A stretch of 64,000 bases of DNA from Malaya genurostris (taxonomy: Eukaryota; Arthropoda; Insecta; Diptera; Culicidae), in NCBI RefSeq assembly GCF_030247185.1, contig NC_080572.1:230455336-230519335 (forward strand), read 5' to 3'. The notes under the pieces were generated by a model, which did not search any database, was not told the origin of the DNA, and saw nothing but the letters and a program-made list of their open reading frames with translations. The translations under genes and the position numbers were made by a program. Position 1 is the stretch's first letter, and each line of letters begins with the position of its first letter. Positions 11,569 through 22,600 of the stretch are shown one piece after another.

Positions 11569-12639
11569 TTTGTGATATGCTATTTATTTACTCTGTTCGT
11601 CATGAAATCATGACTGCTTCCGGATTCCGAGAATAAAATTATAACATTCAGAATTTTTTTTCCGATCTGTTTCCGATATACTTTCGCTTCAAAACAGAAG
11701 CAAAACTGTCAAATCTGAAGGAAACTTTCAGAGACCTGAATGTTCGACATTGATTGGGGCTCCGTTAACCACTTCGAAACATGATACTGAATTTTTTTCT
11801 CTGTAAGCACTTCACGTGACATTAGAGCTGACTCATCGTGTCAAAATAGACGGTGGTGTGGTTACCAGGTCCGACATGCAGAGAGCTTCTTCAGTACAGG
11901 ACTAGTTACTTTAAAAAACAAATTGAATTTAGAAATTTTTGTTTTCTACCCGTAAAGTTTTTATTACCAATTCGTTGATTGAAAGTCGAGTAATTCGCAA
12001 AATAATGTGCCGACTTTACTTTACTTTACTGTTGCTGAAATAACCCTAGAAGTAATCTTTTGTGCATAGCACGTTACATAACGGTTTCGTTTTAACATAT
12101 GAAACGATTGGGGAAGTTTGGCATTTTGGATTGAATAGAACCTAGATAAAGCGAACGAACGAATCGCAACGTGGTGCAGAACATAGTGCGAATGTGATGT
12201 GAATCTAGCAACGAGCAAAATATTGACTAATTAATGTGTAGCAGCTGAAGTCATGGCGGTAGAAGGTGAAAATGTCCCGAAAAAAAGGACGAAAGCACGT
12301 TCATGAGGATGTTTTCGTTTGTTTTACCTTTACCTAGACATTGTGCGAGGAGTTTGCTGGGGGCGGCAAGCAAAAGCCGGATTGTCCTGTTCGTTGAGAG
12401 GTGCCGTTATTTTAGTTGGATTGATTAATAGTGATTTAGTGGTGTTGTTTGCGGTAGCAGTGAAAATAGAAAACAAATTGGTCGTGTTAGCATCCTGTGT
12501 GTGTGTTCTTTTTTTCGTTTAACTTCAAACACACACATATACAGTAACTCACCTTTGCTTCAAAGTGAGTAGAACTCTATTTATTTTTTTTCATCGAGGA
12601 TAAACTGAACCCATCCAAAAAAATAAGCACTAAGTGTAC
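11569..12639. other. Intronic stretch without recognised features
   Basis: No gene family, SINE or terminal repeat was recognised. Confidence 0.5.
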
Positions 12640-12643
12640 ATTT

Positions 12644-12898
12644 CTCGGTTGATTTTTAATTAGGTCGTATAAGCAAGTGACAGTTTCTCTTTAATCACGC
12701 TCTCTTTTGATTATTGTGATGTGATTTAAAAGATTTTCTTTGATTTCACTACGCTGTTTGAAAGTCGAAAGTTTCGGGTATCATTTTATGCAAAGAGTTG
12801 AGTGATAAACGTGGAAACCGCTTGGTAATTAATAGAAGAGAAAGTAAACAAAGAGAAACTGTCACTTGCTTATACGCCCAAATGAAAAATCAACCGAG
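12644..12898. mobile_element. MITE with 49-bp terminal inverted repeats
   Basis: The element is 255 bp. The ends CTCGGTTGATTTTT... and ...AAAAATCAACCGAG are inverted over about 49 bp with roughly five mismatches. Both arms include CGTATAAGCAAGTGACAG and GTTTCTCTTT. The flanks ATTT (12640-12643) and ATTT (12899-12902) are a possible 4-bp target duplication. No coding capacity. The subterminal pyrimidine-rich words resemble those of the element at 51440-51686. Confidence 0.75.
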
Positions 12899-12902
12899 AT
12901 TT

Positions 12903-13589
12903 GTTAGTTGAACCGAATAAGTGCTGCCAGTTATCTAGTTACTTTTCCGTAGTTTACAATCTCATTGACAGTGTATACCTTGACAGTGTATTGCATATCG
13001 TGAAACGTGTACTCGAAAATTTGTCGGAGTATTGAAGAATCCAACCAACTCTTTTGCGATCGCTGCGCCGCTCGAGTGGCGAGCTTTGAACTAAGCGATG
13101 GTGATAATTTTCATATTTTGCTTGAAGATTCGAACAAAATGCAGGGTTTTTATTTATTTTTCTTATGAAACGAATACTAACATACAAAAACGTGTGAAAA
13201 TTTGGTAAAAAAATCGATTCAGTAACTTTCCGTGGTTTGTTTGATTGATATTTATGGAGAAATCGTAACATGAAATACCAAATTCGAAGAAGTGATGTTT
13301 GTTTTTTGGGTTGGATTTTGAGATTAATTGATAAATTATGATCAAAAGTTTTATGACTAGTCTATTTACTCATGTTTTATCATCTAAATCAAATCTGTAT
13401 GTGAACTGAAAATTTCAAATTTCATCCTAGATTGTCAAGAGTATAGGACAATTTGAAATCATATGTTTGATGACAACACGTGAATAATCGTTTTTCTTAC
13501 CCATATTTGTAAGGTTTTGCCATCTGCATTCTTTCAAACTCAAGTAAATTGAAAAATTCGTCAACAATTTTTCTAAATACATGGGATAT
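12903..13589. other. Intronic stretch without recognised features
   Basis: Minus-strand open frames at 12954-13345 have no recognisable domains. No repeat ends were found. Confidence 0.45.
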
Positions 13590-13597
13590 GTCAAAAC

Positions 13598-14331
13598 CTA
13601 AGACAAGACCTGACAACTGGCTTCTTATTCTTCCTTTCGTATCATCCTTCTCGTCATTTTCGCCAGATTTACAGATTTTTTAATAATTTTATGCTAAGAA
13701 AAAAACATTTAATTCAAATTTTTATACTCGGTTTTTGATTTGCAATAAACATAAAAAATGTTTTGGTGAATGGATTTTTAATTTTATATTAATGCTTAAA
13801 TTTAATTGAGCTTCGATAACAAAACACAAAATATCTCATGTTGAACTCAAAATCGATTCCATTGTTGACGTATTACTGGATCTTTTTGAAACCGGAAAAA
13901 GTCAAGTTTGGATAGAAATGCTTAGTGCGACCAAAGTGTGGAACACAACAGTTCATTCTTATCGTAGAACTAAACACACTTTCAAGTTTACACTTATTTA
14001 ACAAATCTTTTTTCGTTATACTTTAATTCACTAAAAAGAAAAACGGCTTGATGCTGATTTTAATTACACAGTACTGCCACTATAAACATTTATTACAAAT
14101 GAGAATGAAAAAAAGTGTAACATTCTCTGAAAATTGTCATGGTGAGCTAAAATTATACATTTTAATAAACTTGTTTTTTTTTATTTTCTTTATACTTGGC
14201 ATAATTGCTCGCGTATCCTGCAAACGTTTTTTCTTCTCACAATGTGCGGGTAGCAACACTAGAATCAACCAATCAGAAACTGGTCCATTTTTTAACAAAA
14301 GTTGCCCCCCAGTTGTCAGGTCTTGTCTTAG
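13598..14331. mobile_element. P-like non-autonomous element with THAP remains, copy 1
   Basis: The element is 734 bp. The ends CTAAGACAAGACCTGACAAC and its inverted complement match over about 23 bp. The flanks GTCAAAAC (13590-13597) and ATCAAAAC (14332-14339) form an 8-bp target duplication with one mismatch, the size made by P-superfamily transposases. On the minus strand around 13870-13960 a decayed start reads MNCCVPHFGR and, after a frameshift, FFRFQKDPVIRQQW. That layout (Cys pair, then RFxKDPxxRxxW) is that of a THAP zinc finger, the DNA-binding domain of P-type transposases. Two other copies lie at 46127-46833 and 46986-47508. Confidence 0.75.
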
Positions 14332-14393
14332 ATCAAAACAATCACCATAACGCTATCTCGTGGTGACCACGCTGATTGGATTGTTCAATTCCG

Positions 14394-15001
14394 TATTATT
14401 ATTATTTTTTTTTTTATTCAATAATATAATATAATATTAAGGCACACTGCTTAAGCTCTAAGATGCCAAGGGTATTTACTAATCTTAATTATCGTCTAAC
14501 TTAAAACTAGAGTAGTATCATTATGTAATATAGTATCTGGCGATCGGTAGTGGCCGGTGAATTGAATTTAGGATGAGATGATTCCAGATGGCGATGGTAA
14601 TTTTCTATGTTGGCCGCATTCTTCGGTCCGTGAGGGTCCGCGGGAAACACCCCCAGGCTACGAAGGCCCGGCGGGTGGCCCGCATGCTGGTCATTGACTG
14701 GAGCGGTCTTCCGGTGATGGTGATGTTACGGAAGAGAATGAAAAAAAGAAGTAAATATTGTGGGAAACGGGGTAAAAAAGGGGTGTGGGAACAAAATGTT
14801 TGAAAACGACAGAGATCTAATTAGTTGCCATCGAGATGGTGAAAAAACAGGGAAAGGGGAACGAAAAAGTTAGTGACAAAAAAAAAGATCTTGTTAATTC
14901 CAATGAAGATGGTGGACAGGGACGGGGATCGAGAGAATCGGGCGGATGTTAGTGTCGAACCTGTAGGTGGAGATTATATTTTCTGAGCGAGGAATAACAC
15001 A
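14394..15001 (-). other. I-element 3' UTR and TAA-rich tail
   Basis: This is non-coding sequence between the ORF2 stop (15002) and the element end. On the minus strand it finishes with TATTATATTATATTATTG, then an A run and TAA repeats. The short plus-strand open frame at 14588-14803 is antisense noise. Confidence 0.7.
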
Positions 15002-18000
15002 TTACACTTGTATATCAATGTGTTTAAGGTACTGGTATATGAGAAGCATATATGAACTATCCCGACTCGCCAACACATCCCGAACCGGCACCTCAGGCGG
15101 TCTACCTCGGGCCCTGAGGAATTCCAGTAGCTTCGACCTGGCGTCACGATACTCTACGCACGACCACACGACATGCTCGATGTCCTGATAACCGTCGCCA
15201 CAGGTGCAGAGCCCGTTCTCCACGATCCCGATACGCCGGAGATGTGCGTTGAATGTATAGTGATTGGACATGAGCCGTGACATAACGCGAATGAAATCAC
15301 GACTCATGTTCATCCCCTTGAACCAAGGTTTCGTCGATACCTTAGGGATAATGGAGTGTAGCCATCGTCCCAGTTCGTCATTCGTCCATGAAGTTTGCCA
15401 ACTTTCGAGAGTTTTCTGACGAGAAATACTGAAAAATTCATTGAAGCAGATTGGTCTTTCATAAATATCACCTTCCAATGCGCCCACTTTAGCCAATAAG
15501 TCTGCCTTTTCATTGCCCGGAATGGAACAATGCGAAGGGACCCAGACTAACGATATTAAATAAGACCGTTCAGATAAAGTTCTCAAATGTTCCCGTATTT
15601 TCCCCAGGAAATATGGGGGATACTTTCCTGGCTTCATTGCCCGGAGAGCTTCTATTGAACTTAGACTGTCCGTGACAATGAAGTAATGGTCTTTGGGCAT
15701 GGTTTCAATGATCTCGAGGGTGTACTGAATAGCAGCTAATTCTGCGACGTAAACTGAAGCCGGATCACTGAGTTTGTAAGAAGCGGTGATGTTTTGATTG
15801 AAGATGCCGAAGCCTGTGGACTCGTTGATGTTTGATCCGTCAGTGTAAAACACCTTTTCACAGTTGACTGTTCTAAATTTATTAAAAAATATTTGGGGCC
15901 ACTTGAGGGCGCACGTGATCCGGAATTCCACGAATTTCTTCTCTCATGGATGTGTCGAAAAACACAGTAGAATCAGAAGTATCCAAGAAATGAGCACGGT
16001 TGGAAACAAACGAAGAAGGATTAATATTCTGAGCCATGTAATCAAAATACAAGGACATAAAACGGGTTTGAGAGTTAAGCTCAACTAACCTTTCGAAGTT
16101 TTCAATCACCAGAGGATTCAAAATGTCGCATCGAATGAGCAAACGATATGAGAGATCCCAGAACCGGTTTTTCAGTGGAAGAACGCCCGCCAGCACTTCG
16201 AGGCTCATCGTATGAGTCGATTGCATGCAACCCAAGGCAATACGCAAACAACGATACTGAATTCTTTCCAGCTTGATGAAATGAGTGTTCGCCACTGATC
16301 GGAAGCAGAGGCATCCATATTCCATAACGGACAATATCGTTGTTTGGTACAACCTGATCAGGTCTCCTGGGTGAGCACCCCACCAAGTTCCGGTTATTGT
16401 ACGAAGAAAGTTGATTCTCTGCTGGCATTTTTGTTTCAGATACCTAATGTGACATCCCCAGGTGCCTTTGGAGTCGAACCAGACCCCGAGATATTTAAAT
16501 GTGAAGGCCTGAGCTATGGTTTCACCCCCTAGTTGAAGCTGTAATTGTGCTGGTTCTCGCTTCCTCGAAAATACAACCAGCTCAGTTTTCTCCGTAGAGA
16601 ACTCGATACCCATTTGAAGAGCCCATGATGATAAGTTGTCGAGAGTATCTTGTAATGGTCCTTGGAGATCGGCAGCTTTGGGTCCTATAATAGACACAAC
16701 GCTGTCGTCGGCAAGTTGTCTTAGCGTGCAAGATGTGTTGATACATTCATCGATATTACTTACGTAAAAATTGTATAAAAGGGGGCTTAAGCATGAGCCC
16801 TGAGGAAGACCCATGTAGCTGAATCGTATTGTCGACAAATCACCATGCGCAAAGTACATGTGTTTCTCAGACAATAGATTATGTAAAAAGTTGTTCAAAA
16901 CTGGCGAAAGACCATGCTGATGCAACTTCTCAGATAGGATATTTATAGAAACTGAGTCAAAAGCCCCCTTAATGTCTAGGAAAACTGATGCCATTTGTTC
17001 TTTACGAGCAAATGCCATTTGAATTTCTGTTGAGAGCAACGCAAGACAATCGTTCGTTCCTTTGCCCCTGCGGAAACCAAATTGTGTATCTGAAAGTAAA
17101 CCATTAGTTTCGACCCAATTGTCTAGACGAAACAGAATCATTTTTTCGAACAATTTCCGGATACAGGAAAGCATAGCAATCGGCCGATACGAATTGTGAT
17201 CGGAGGCTGGTTTCCCTGGTTTTTGAATGGCGATAACTCTGACTTGTCTCCAGTCGTGTGGGACAATATTACCCGTGAGGAACTTGTTGAATAAATTCAG
17301 CAAGCGCCTTTTGGCGGGGTCAGGCAGATTTTTCAACAAGTTGAATTTTATTCTGTCTAATCCCGGGGCTTTATTGTTACATGACAAAAGTGCAAGTGAG
17401 AGCTCTACCATCGAAAACGGTGATTCGTTTGTATTTGGTGTCGCGGCGCGGGTGATCTTCTGTTCCGGAACAGAGTCTGGGCATACTTTTTTAGCGAAAT
17501 CGAATATCCAGCGGTTGGAGTATTCCTCGCTTTCATTCGTGGTGTTATGATTGCGCATTCGTCGGGCTGTGTTCCAAAGAGTGCTCATAGATGTTTCTTT
17601 CGTTAAGCCGTCTATAAACCGACGCCAGTAACCGCGTTTCTTGGCTCTAATCAAGTTCTTAGTTTTAACGTCTAACGCCGCGTAATTCCGGTAATTATCA
17701 GGTGTTCCATTTTTTCTGAATTTTTTATACGCGGAGGCTCTCTCCGCGTTTAAATTTGTGCACTCTTTGTCCCACCACGGGTTGGGAGGACGGATGTTAG
17801 TTTTTGCGCCGGGTACACGTTTCGTCTGAGCTTGAATCGCAGTATCGAGAATCAAGCCAGCCAAAAACGTATACTCTTCCTCCGGAGGAAGTTGTTGAGT
17901 TCTTTCAAGTTTCTCAGATATCGAGGTCGCATAGCTATTCCAATCAATATTTCGTGTGAGGTCATACGAAACATTGATTGTCTTCGATGGTTTTGAGCCG

Positions 18001-18658
18001 CTGGTGATTGATATTACGATCGGTAGATGATCACTACCGTGGGGATCAGGAATTACCTCCCACGTGCAATCCAACCGTAGCGATGTCGAGCAAAGGGATA
18101 AATCCAGCGCACTTGGTCTTGCTGGTGGTGCAGGAATCCGTGTCATTTCTCCCGTATTCAAGATTGTCATATTGAAGTTGTCGCAAATATCATGGATCAT
18201 AGCTGATCTGTTATCGTCGTGAAGACAGCCCCATCCCGTACCGTGTGAGTTAAAGTCTCCTAAAACCAACGTCGGTGCGGGAAGGAGCTCTATGATATTA
18301 CTGAGCCACCGATGCCCAACCAAGGCTCTAGGGGGAATGTAGATGGAAGCAATACAAAGGTCCTTACCTTTGATTGTAACATGACATGCGACAACTTCAA
18401 TACCTGGTATCGAGGGGAGGTTAATTCGATAAAAAGAATAGCACTTTTTGATCCAAGGCGAATAATGTTAAAATCGTGGAAGTTTAAGGATATTTCAGAA
18501 GTTAGCCAAGTTTCGCACAATGCAAATGCGTCACATTTCAGATTATTTACTAGAAATTTAAAAGAATCTATTTTTGGGATGATACTTCTGCAATTCCACT
18601 GTAAAACAGTGATTAGATCCGTGACCTCGGTGGATGATTTAGCCATCGAAGGATACAA
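15002..18658 (-). pseudogene. I-element ORF2: endonuclease, reverse transcriptase, RNase H
   Basis: This is the polyprotein that nicks target DNA and copies the element RNA. The start (18658) reads TVLQWNCRS, and ETWL follows, both from the APE-type endonuclease. LVLGDFNSHGTGWG and SDHLPIVI lie further on (about 18000-18270). RT motifs: FLDIKGAFDSV (motif A, about 16950-16980), GLPQGSCLSPLLYNFY (motif B), LADDSVVSI (catalytic DD, about 16680-16710). RNase H: FYTDGSN, VAELAAIQYTLE, VTDSLSSIEAL, WVPSHCSIPGNEKADLLA. A CTCGDG...HVVWSC Cys/His knuckle follows. Frameshift 1 lies near 18440-18460 in the endonuclease, with an apparent loss of about ten codons. Frameshift 2 lies in a T run near 15886-15892, before RNase H. 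Otherwise the frames are free of stops over 813 and more than 290 codons, so the copy is fairly young. ORF2 overlaps the ORF1 end by 20 nt in another frame. Confidence 0.88.
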
Positions 18659-19985
18659 TCGCTGAGAGAAGGGGCCAATTTGCAGTCAACTGCTTCAAAT
18701 ATGTTTTTACTGTTGGCATGAAAGCAATTAAAATGCTTCTAAGAGGGTCTGAAATATTGAAAGTTGTAAAAATCCAGTCCACAACATCAGAGAACTTGAT
18801 AAGTCCAGCACCTAGTTGGTTCTCTGGTAGATTTTCTGGGACGCTTGGGGATTTTGTAGTCCCGGGAAGTCGTGGGAATTCCATCTCGGAATTGAGTTTT
18901 CCGAGACCAGGAGCTTTTTGCTTCGGTGTTGTGTCCCGATTCCCGTTAGCTGTAACTTTTCGAAGCCCTTCGGAAGACACCTTCGAACCCTTACTAGGTA
19001 GCTTATGAGAGGATTTATTTATTCTTTTCCTACAGCTATGAGGGACCGCCGAAGATGGACCTTCCAAAGGGTCGTCAGAATCGCTCTCGTCAGTTGACAA
19101 GCAGGCATATGGGTTCGTTGTCTGTTTAGGAGGGGTGGCACTTTTAAGCATCTCTGCGAAAGAACGCTTGGAGTGCTCCTTTAGGGAACGCTTCATTCGA
19201 TCACCTCGCAGTTTGTAAGCGGGACAATCAGAGAGGTCATGCGGACCCTCCTTACAGTAGAGACACTTTTCAGCATCCTTACCGCAATAGCCGTCCGCAT
19301 GAGCTTCCCCACAGTTAGCACAACGTGGCTTATTGCTGCAATGGGTAGCTGTATGCCCCAGTTGTTTGCAATTAGTACAGTTCATTACTCGGGGTACGAA
19401 TAGGCGAACAGGCAAACGAACCCGGTCCAAGAGGATGTAGTTGGGCAAAGCAGAACCGGCGAAGGTCACACGATAAGAGTCTGATTGGGGATAGGACTTT
19501 GTTCCATCCCCGGCGATCGATACTGAATGCAATCGCTTGCAATCCATTATCTTGACATTCTTAAGTGAGGGGTCTTTAAAACAACCCGCCCCGTACTTAA
19601 GAACGTCCTCGCAAGTCAAACTCGAATCGGTGACCACACCGTCGATTTCGACTTCACGAGCTGGCACGTAGACGCGGTACTCCCGCGTAAAAGGATCATT
19701 TTGAACGAGCTCATTAGCCTGTTTTGAACTGGTAAACAGGACCCTGAGCTTGTCTGGACGTATCTTATCAAAACTTTTTATAGTATTGTATCGCGAGGAC
19801 AGGTCCCGCGATATTTTTAAAATATTTAATTTTTTTTCTTTCGATTTGGTCCGGAAATAAACCGCATAAGGACCGGCCGGTAGTGCGAGCCCATCCGGAT
19901 AGCTCTTTATGCGAGACTTTTTATAGTCAAGGGAAGTCTCCATTTGATCATCGGGAACGGGGGGGTCAGAATTTAGACTAGACAT
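18639..19985 (-). CDS. I-element ORF1, gag-like RNA-binding protein
   Basis: This is an intact 448-residue frame. In I-type LINEs the ORF1 protein packages the element RNA and acts as a nucleic-acid chaperone. An N-terminal region (about 35-120) contains AVYFRTKSKEKKLNIL and related basic segments. Three zinc knuckles follow at about residues 200-255: CTNCKQLGHTATHC, CANCGEAHADGYC (CX2CX3HX4C) and CLYCKEGPHDLSDC. The C-terminal part is low-complexity, Ser/Lys-rich and ends in a hydrophobic stretch. The start at 19985 is the first ATG after the 5' UTR. There are no internal stops or frameshifts, unlike ORF2. Confidence 0.85.
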   Translation of the reverse strand: MSSLNSDPPVPDDQMETSLDYKKSRIKSYPDGLALPAGPYAVYFRTKSKEKKLNILKISRDLSSRYNTIKSFDKIRPDKLRVLFTSSKQANELVQNDPFTREYRVYVPAREVEIDGVVTDSSLTCEDVLKYGAGCFKDPSLKNVKIMDCKRLHSVSIAGDGTKSYPQSDSYRVTFAGSALPNYILLDRVRLPVRLFVPRVMNCTNCKQLGHTATHCSNKPRCANCGEAHADGYCGKDAEKCLYCKEGPHDLSDCPAYKLRGDRMKRSLKEHSKRSFAEMLKSATPPKQTTNPYACLSTDESDSDDPLEGPSSAVPHSCRKRINKSSHKLPSKGSKVSSEGLRKVTANGNRDTTPKQKAPGLGKLNSEMEFPRLPGTTKSPSVPENLPENQLGAGLIKFSDVVDWIFTTFNISDPLRSILIAFMPTVKTYLKQLTANWPLLSAIVSFDG

Positions 19986-20463
19986 GTTGCGGAGCTACCT
20001 CCGCACAGAATTAAGTGAATCGGGGAGAAATAGAACAGTCGAATGCAGGAAGGAAAAAAAAACTAAATAATGATACTTAACTTAAATCCAACGTGGGCCA
20101 CCAAGGCCTAGCCCTCGTCGATCGGCGTATCGCCGCTGCGATGGTGTGCAAAAAACCTCCGAGAGGAAAAAGCACACTCTTTTTTAATCCGCACAGTGAT
20201 ATCACGTACACCGCTGGGCCTGTTTTGATCGATCGAACAATCACCGGCTAACGGTACTGTTTCGATCGTCCGCTCACAACAATACACTGCTTCAGTATAT
20301 AATGTGCATAAAACCTCTCACAGGAAAAAGCACTATTGTCTATTACACAATAGCGATCTAGTTTTGATCGTCCGGTCACTTTATCACACACGGCACTGGT
20401 TTTCAACGCTTTCGCAGTAAACACAAAGCACGTCCGTTCACTCGGAAGGTTGAAACGGCAATG
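19986..20463 (-). promoter_or_regulatory. I-element 5' UTR with two diverged internal repeats
   Basis: I-type LINEs carry an internal promoter in this region. Two related modules are visible. One runs from about 20140 (GTGCAAAAAACCTCCGAGAG, GGAAAAAGCAC, then GTTTTGATCGATCG). The other runs from about 20303 (GTGCATAAAACCTCTCACAG, GGAAAAAGCAC, then GTTTTGATCGTCCG). They may be repeated promoter or regulatory units. This is inferred from their position; function is not shown. Confidence 0.5.
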
Positions 20464-20480
20464 AGTATTATTATTTGTAC

Positions 20481-20640
20481 ACGGTTGAAGCACGTGCTTC
20501 GAAAAGCACATGTATTGGATCTGAATGTAAGCGATCCAATACATGTGCTTTTCGAAGCACGTGCTTCAACCGTATTATTATTTGTACACGGTTGAAGCAC
20601 GTGCTTCGAAAAGCACATGTATTGGATCGCTTACATTCAG
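20481..20640. repeat. Three-copy 53-bp palindromic cluster next to the I element
   Basis: A 53-bp unit starting ACGGTTGAAGCACGTGCTTC and ending GCTTACATTCAG is present as copy 1 (20481-20521, first 41 bp only, direct), copy 2 (20521-20573, inverted) and copy 3 (20588-20640, direct). Copies 2 and 3 are perfect inverted repeats separated by 14 bp. The spacer ATTATTATTTGTAC also precedes copy 1. Each unit contains the self-complementary GAAGCACGTGCTTC. Perfect identity points to a recent event, perhaps linked to the LINE insertion 18 bp away. Confidence 0.9.
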
Positions 20641-22600
20641 AAATTAACGATTCTATAACAATTATAATGAAATTTTTGATACGTTTTCGTGAACAATAGT
20701 TTAATTTTGCGACCAACCTAGTTGATGAAAACCAAGCCGTTAATTTTGACTGTAGTCGTTCCATACTCAAAATCGAGTAGCTTGGTATCGGTACAGTTAT
20801 TTTTAGCTTTTTTTGGGTGGGTTCAGTTTAGATCAAAGTAACTCGGTTGTAAATTCATAAAAACAACAAATACAGAAACCTTGTAAGCAAGTATGTACAA
20901 CGAAGTAGTGTCGAATCTTGCATAGTGTTATTTTTGTTCCGTAAGCATAGCATGAAAAATTAAAATAGCATATCAATGTGCTCTGCAAAACTTCATTTCG
21001 CTGAATATAACATGCCTATCATTCCACAGATAGAGCACTATTTTGTTAGTGTTTTCTTTCTTAACACGGTGAACTTCTAACTGAATTAGCATTTCCTGTG
21101 CAGTGAATTTATAAGCGATCAAAGAATTGAGAATTCTAGCAAAAGCTGTCAACAAGAGAGTTTATGTAAATCATAGTTGGATGCTGTTTCGGAAAGTTAG
21201 TTATTTCATCAAAGCTGATGTCTTGAACTAGCTGCTTACTTTAACCGTTACAAATTCATCCTTTGCTTTTTCTTTTTTTGATGATGACATATGGAAGAAA
21301 ATCGAATCACGTTTCTCACTCGAACCGTGCTCGTTATTTTTATTTTTATGGTTGTCATGGGATCGGGTGAAAAAAAAAATAAACGAAACGTTGGGGATGG
21401 TTGGATGAAAACTGAGCAAGCTCATAAACATTGGGCCATTGTTGGAATAGTCATGAAAAATAGTAAACTTCGATTGCTTGGAAACACGAAAGGAGAAAAA
21501 TAAAAAATAAAGTATTAAACCTTCTGGTTAGGAAATCAAAACAACTCAAAATATACCAGGTACGTTGACAATCGACGGAAACAGAACATTTACCGTAATT
21601 CATTCATGCAGTGTTCATAAAGAAACCCAACAATCGAATTGCGAAAGAAACATAATCAAACGAGTGCGTGTTGATGACGGGTTTAAAATCGGATTTGATA
21701 AATCAAAGGCGAGGCGAGTGAGGGCTGGGAGGGATCCTTAAACATCTTTTGAAGTTGGAACAGGACTGTGAATGGTGGTTGGGTTTGGAAAGGATCGGGT
21801 TCATTGTGCGTCTGTTGGTGAGCAAAACTTACCCGTACAGTCTACTATCACGAATATGTCTAAAAATTAAAGTAGGAGTAAAATTAGATTTGTTGTTAGT
21901 TTGTTTCATGAAATATGGAATGTTTTATTCTAAGTGATTGCAATAGGACTGGGATCGAAAGATACTTTCTGTTTTAAGATATTATAGTAGCTAAATTGTG
22001 TAGTTTTTTTTTTGAGAATCACTTGATTTGGACTTTTTTTAATGTTGGACAATTCTTATGCGGCTTAAAAAAAAATTAAAATGATAAGTTCGAAATTACC
22101 AAAATGTTCCAAAGATTGTCGTAGTGCTGTTCTAGAAGTATTTTAAAATAGTATCAAATATTTCCTATGGTTCCGAAGTGATTAAAATTTGTTAGAACTC
22201 TTACAATTTTCAAAATTGTCCAAATTGTCGCCAAGCCACTGAGGTGATTCACCATAGTTAGATAGTTTTATCCATAATAGAAAGGAGCCGCGGCGAGATT
22301 GGGGCAGAACACGCATCGAGTTAAAGAATTTGCGTACAAAGATTCGGGTTCAACTACTCGAAACCAGACCCAAACATTTTTTATCGGGTTCGGGTTCGAT
22401 CATTGAAATAATCGAAAAATTTGCAAAGTCCTATGATAATTGTTGAATGAATAATCGAATAACCGATTAATAGCCCTGACATCGATTAAACTTTATTCGA
22501 ATAGTTTAAAATTACTATCGATTAATTAATAATCGAGTTATTCGAAACCTCCGACATTTCTAGCCGTGTTTGTGTGCAAGAATTGGCATGCCGGACCATA
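20641..22600. other. Intronic stretch without recognised features
   Basis: No gene, SINE or terminal repeat was recognised. From about 22000 onward isolated TCTCAAAATTG-like words foreshadow the array that follows. Confidence 0.5.

Larger units (their letters stand above)
14394..20463 (-). mobile_element. Full-length I-clade non-LTR retrotransposon
   Basis: This is an approximately 6.1-kb LINE on the minus strand, the same sense as Glut1. Order: 5' UTR (20463-19986), ORF1 gag (19985-18639), ORF2 with endonuclease, RT and RNase H (18658-15002), and a 3' UTR of about 600 bp ending in an A-rich tail plus TAA repeats (about 14405-14394). TAA tails and a C-terminal RNase H are I-clade traits. The first bases, CATTGCCGTTTCAACCTTCC, resemble the start of the Drosophila I factor as I recall it. 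Flanking GTATTATTATT at 14393-14403 and 20465-20475 may be the target duplication, though the TTA repeats blur it. ORF2 has two frameshifts, so this copy is probably dead. Confidence 0.85.

Noticed and set aside
15864..18665. Plus-strand frames opposite the I element (for example 17227-17550 and 18312-18665).
   Set aside because: They are antisense shadows of ORF2 with no domain of their own.
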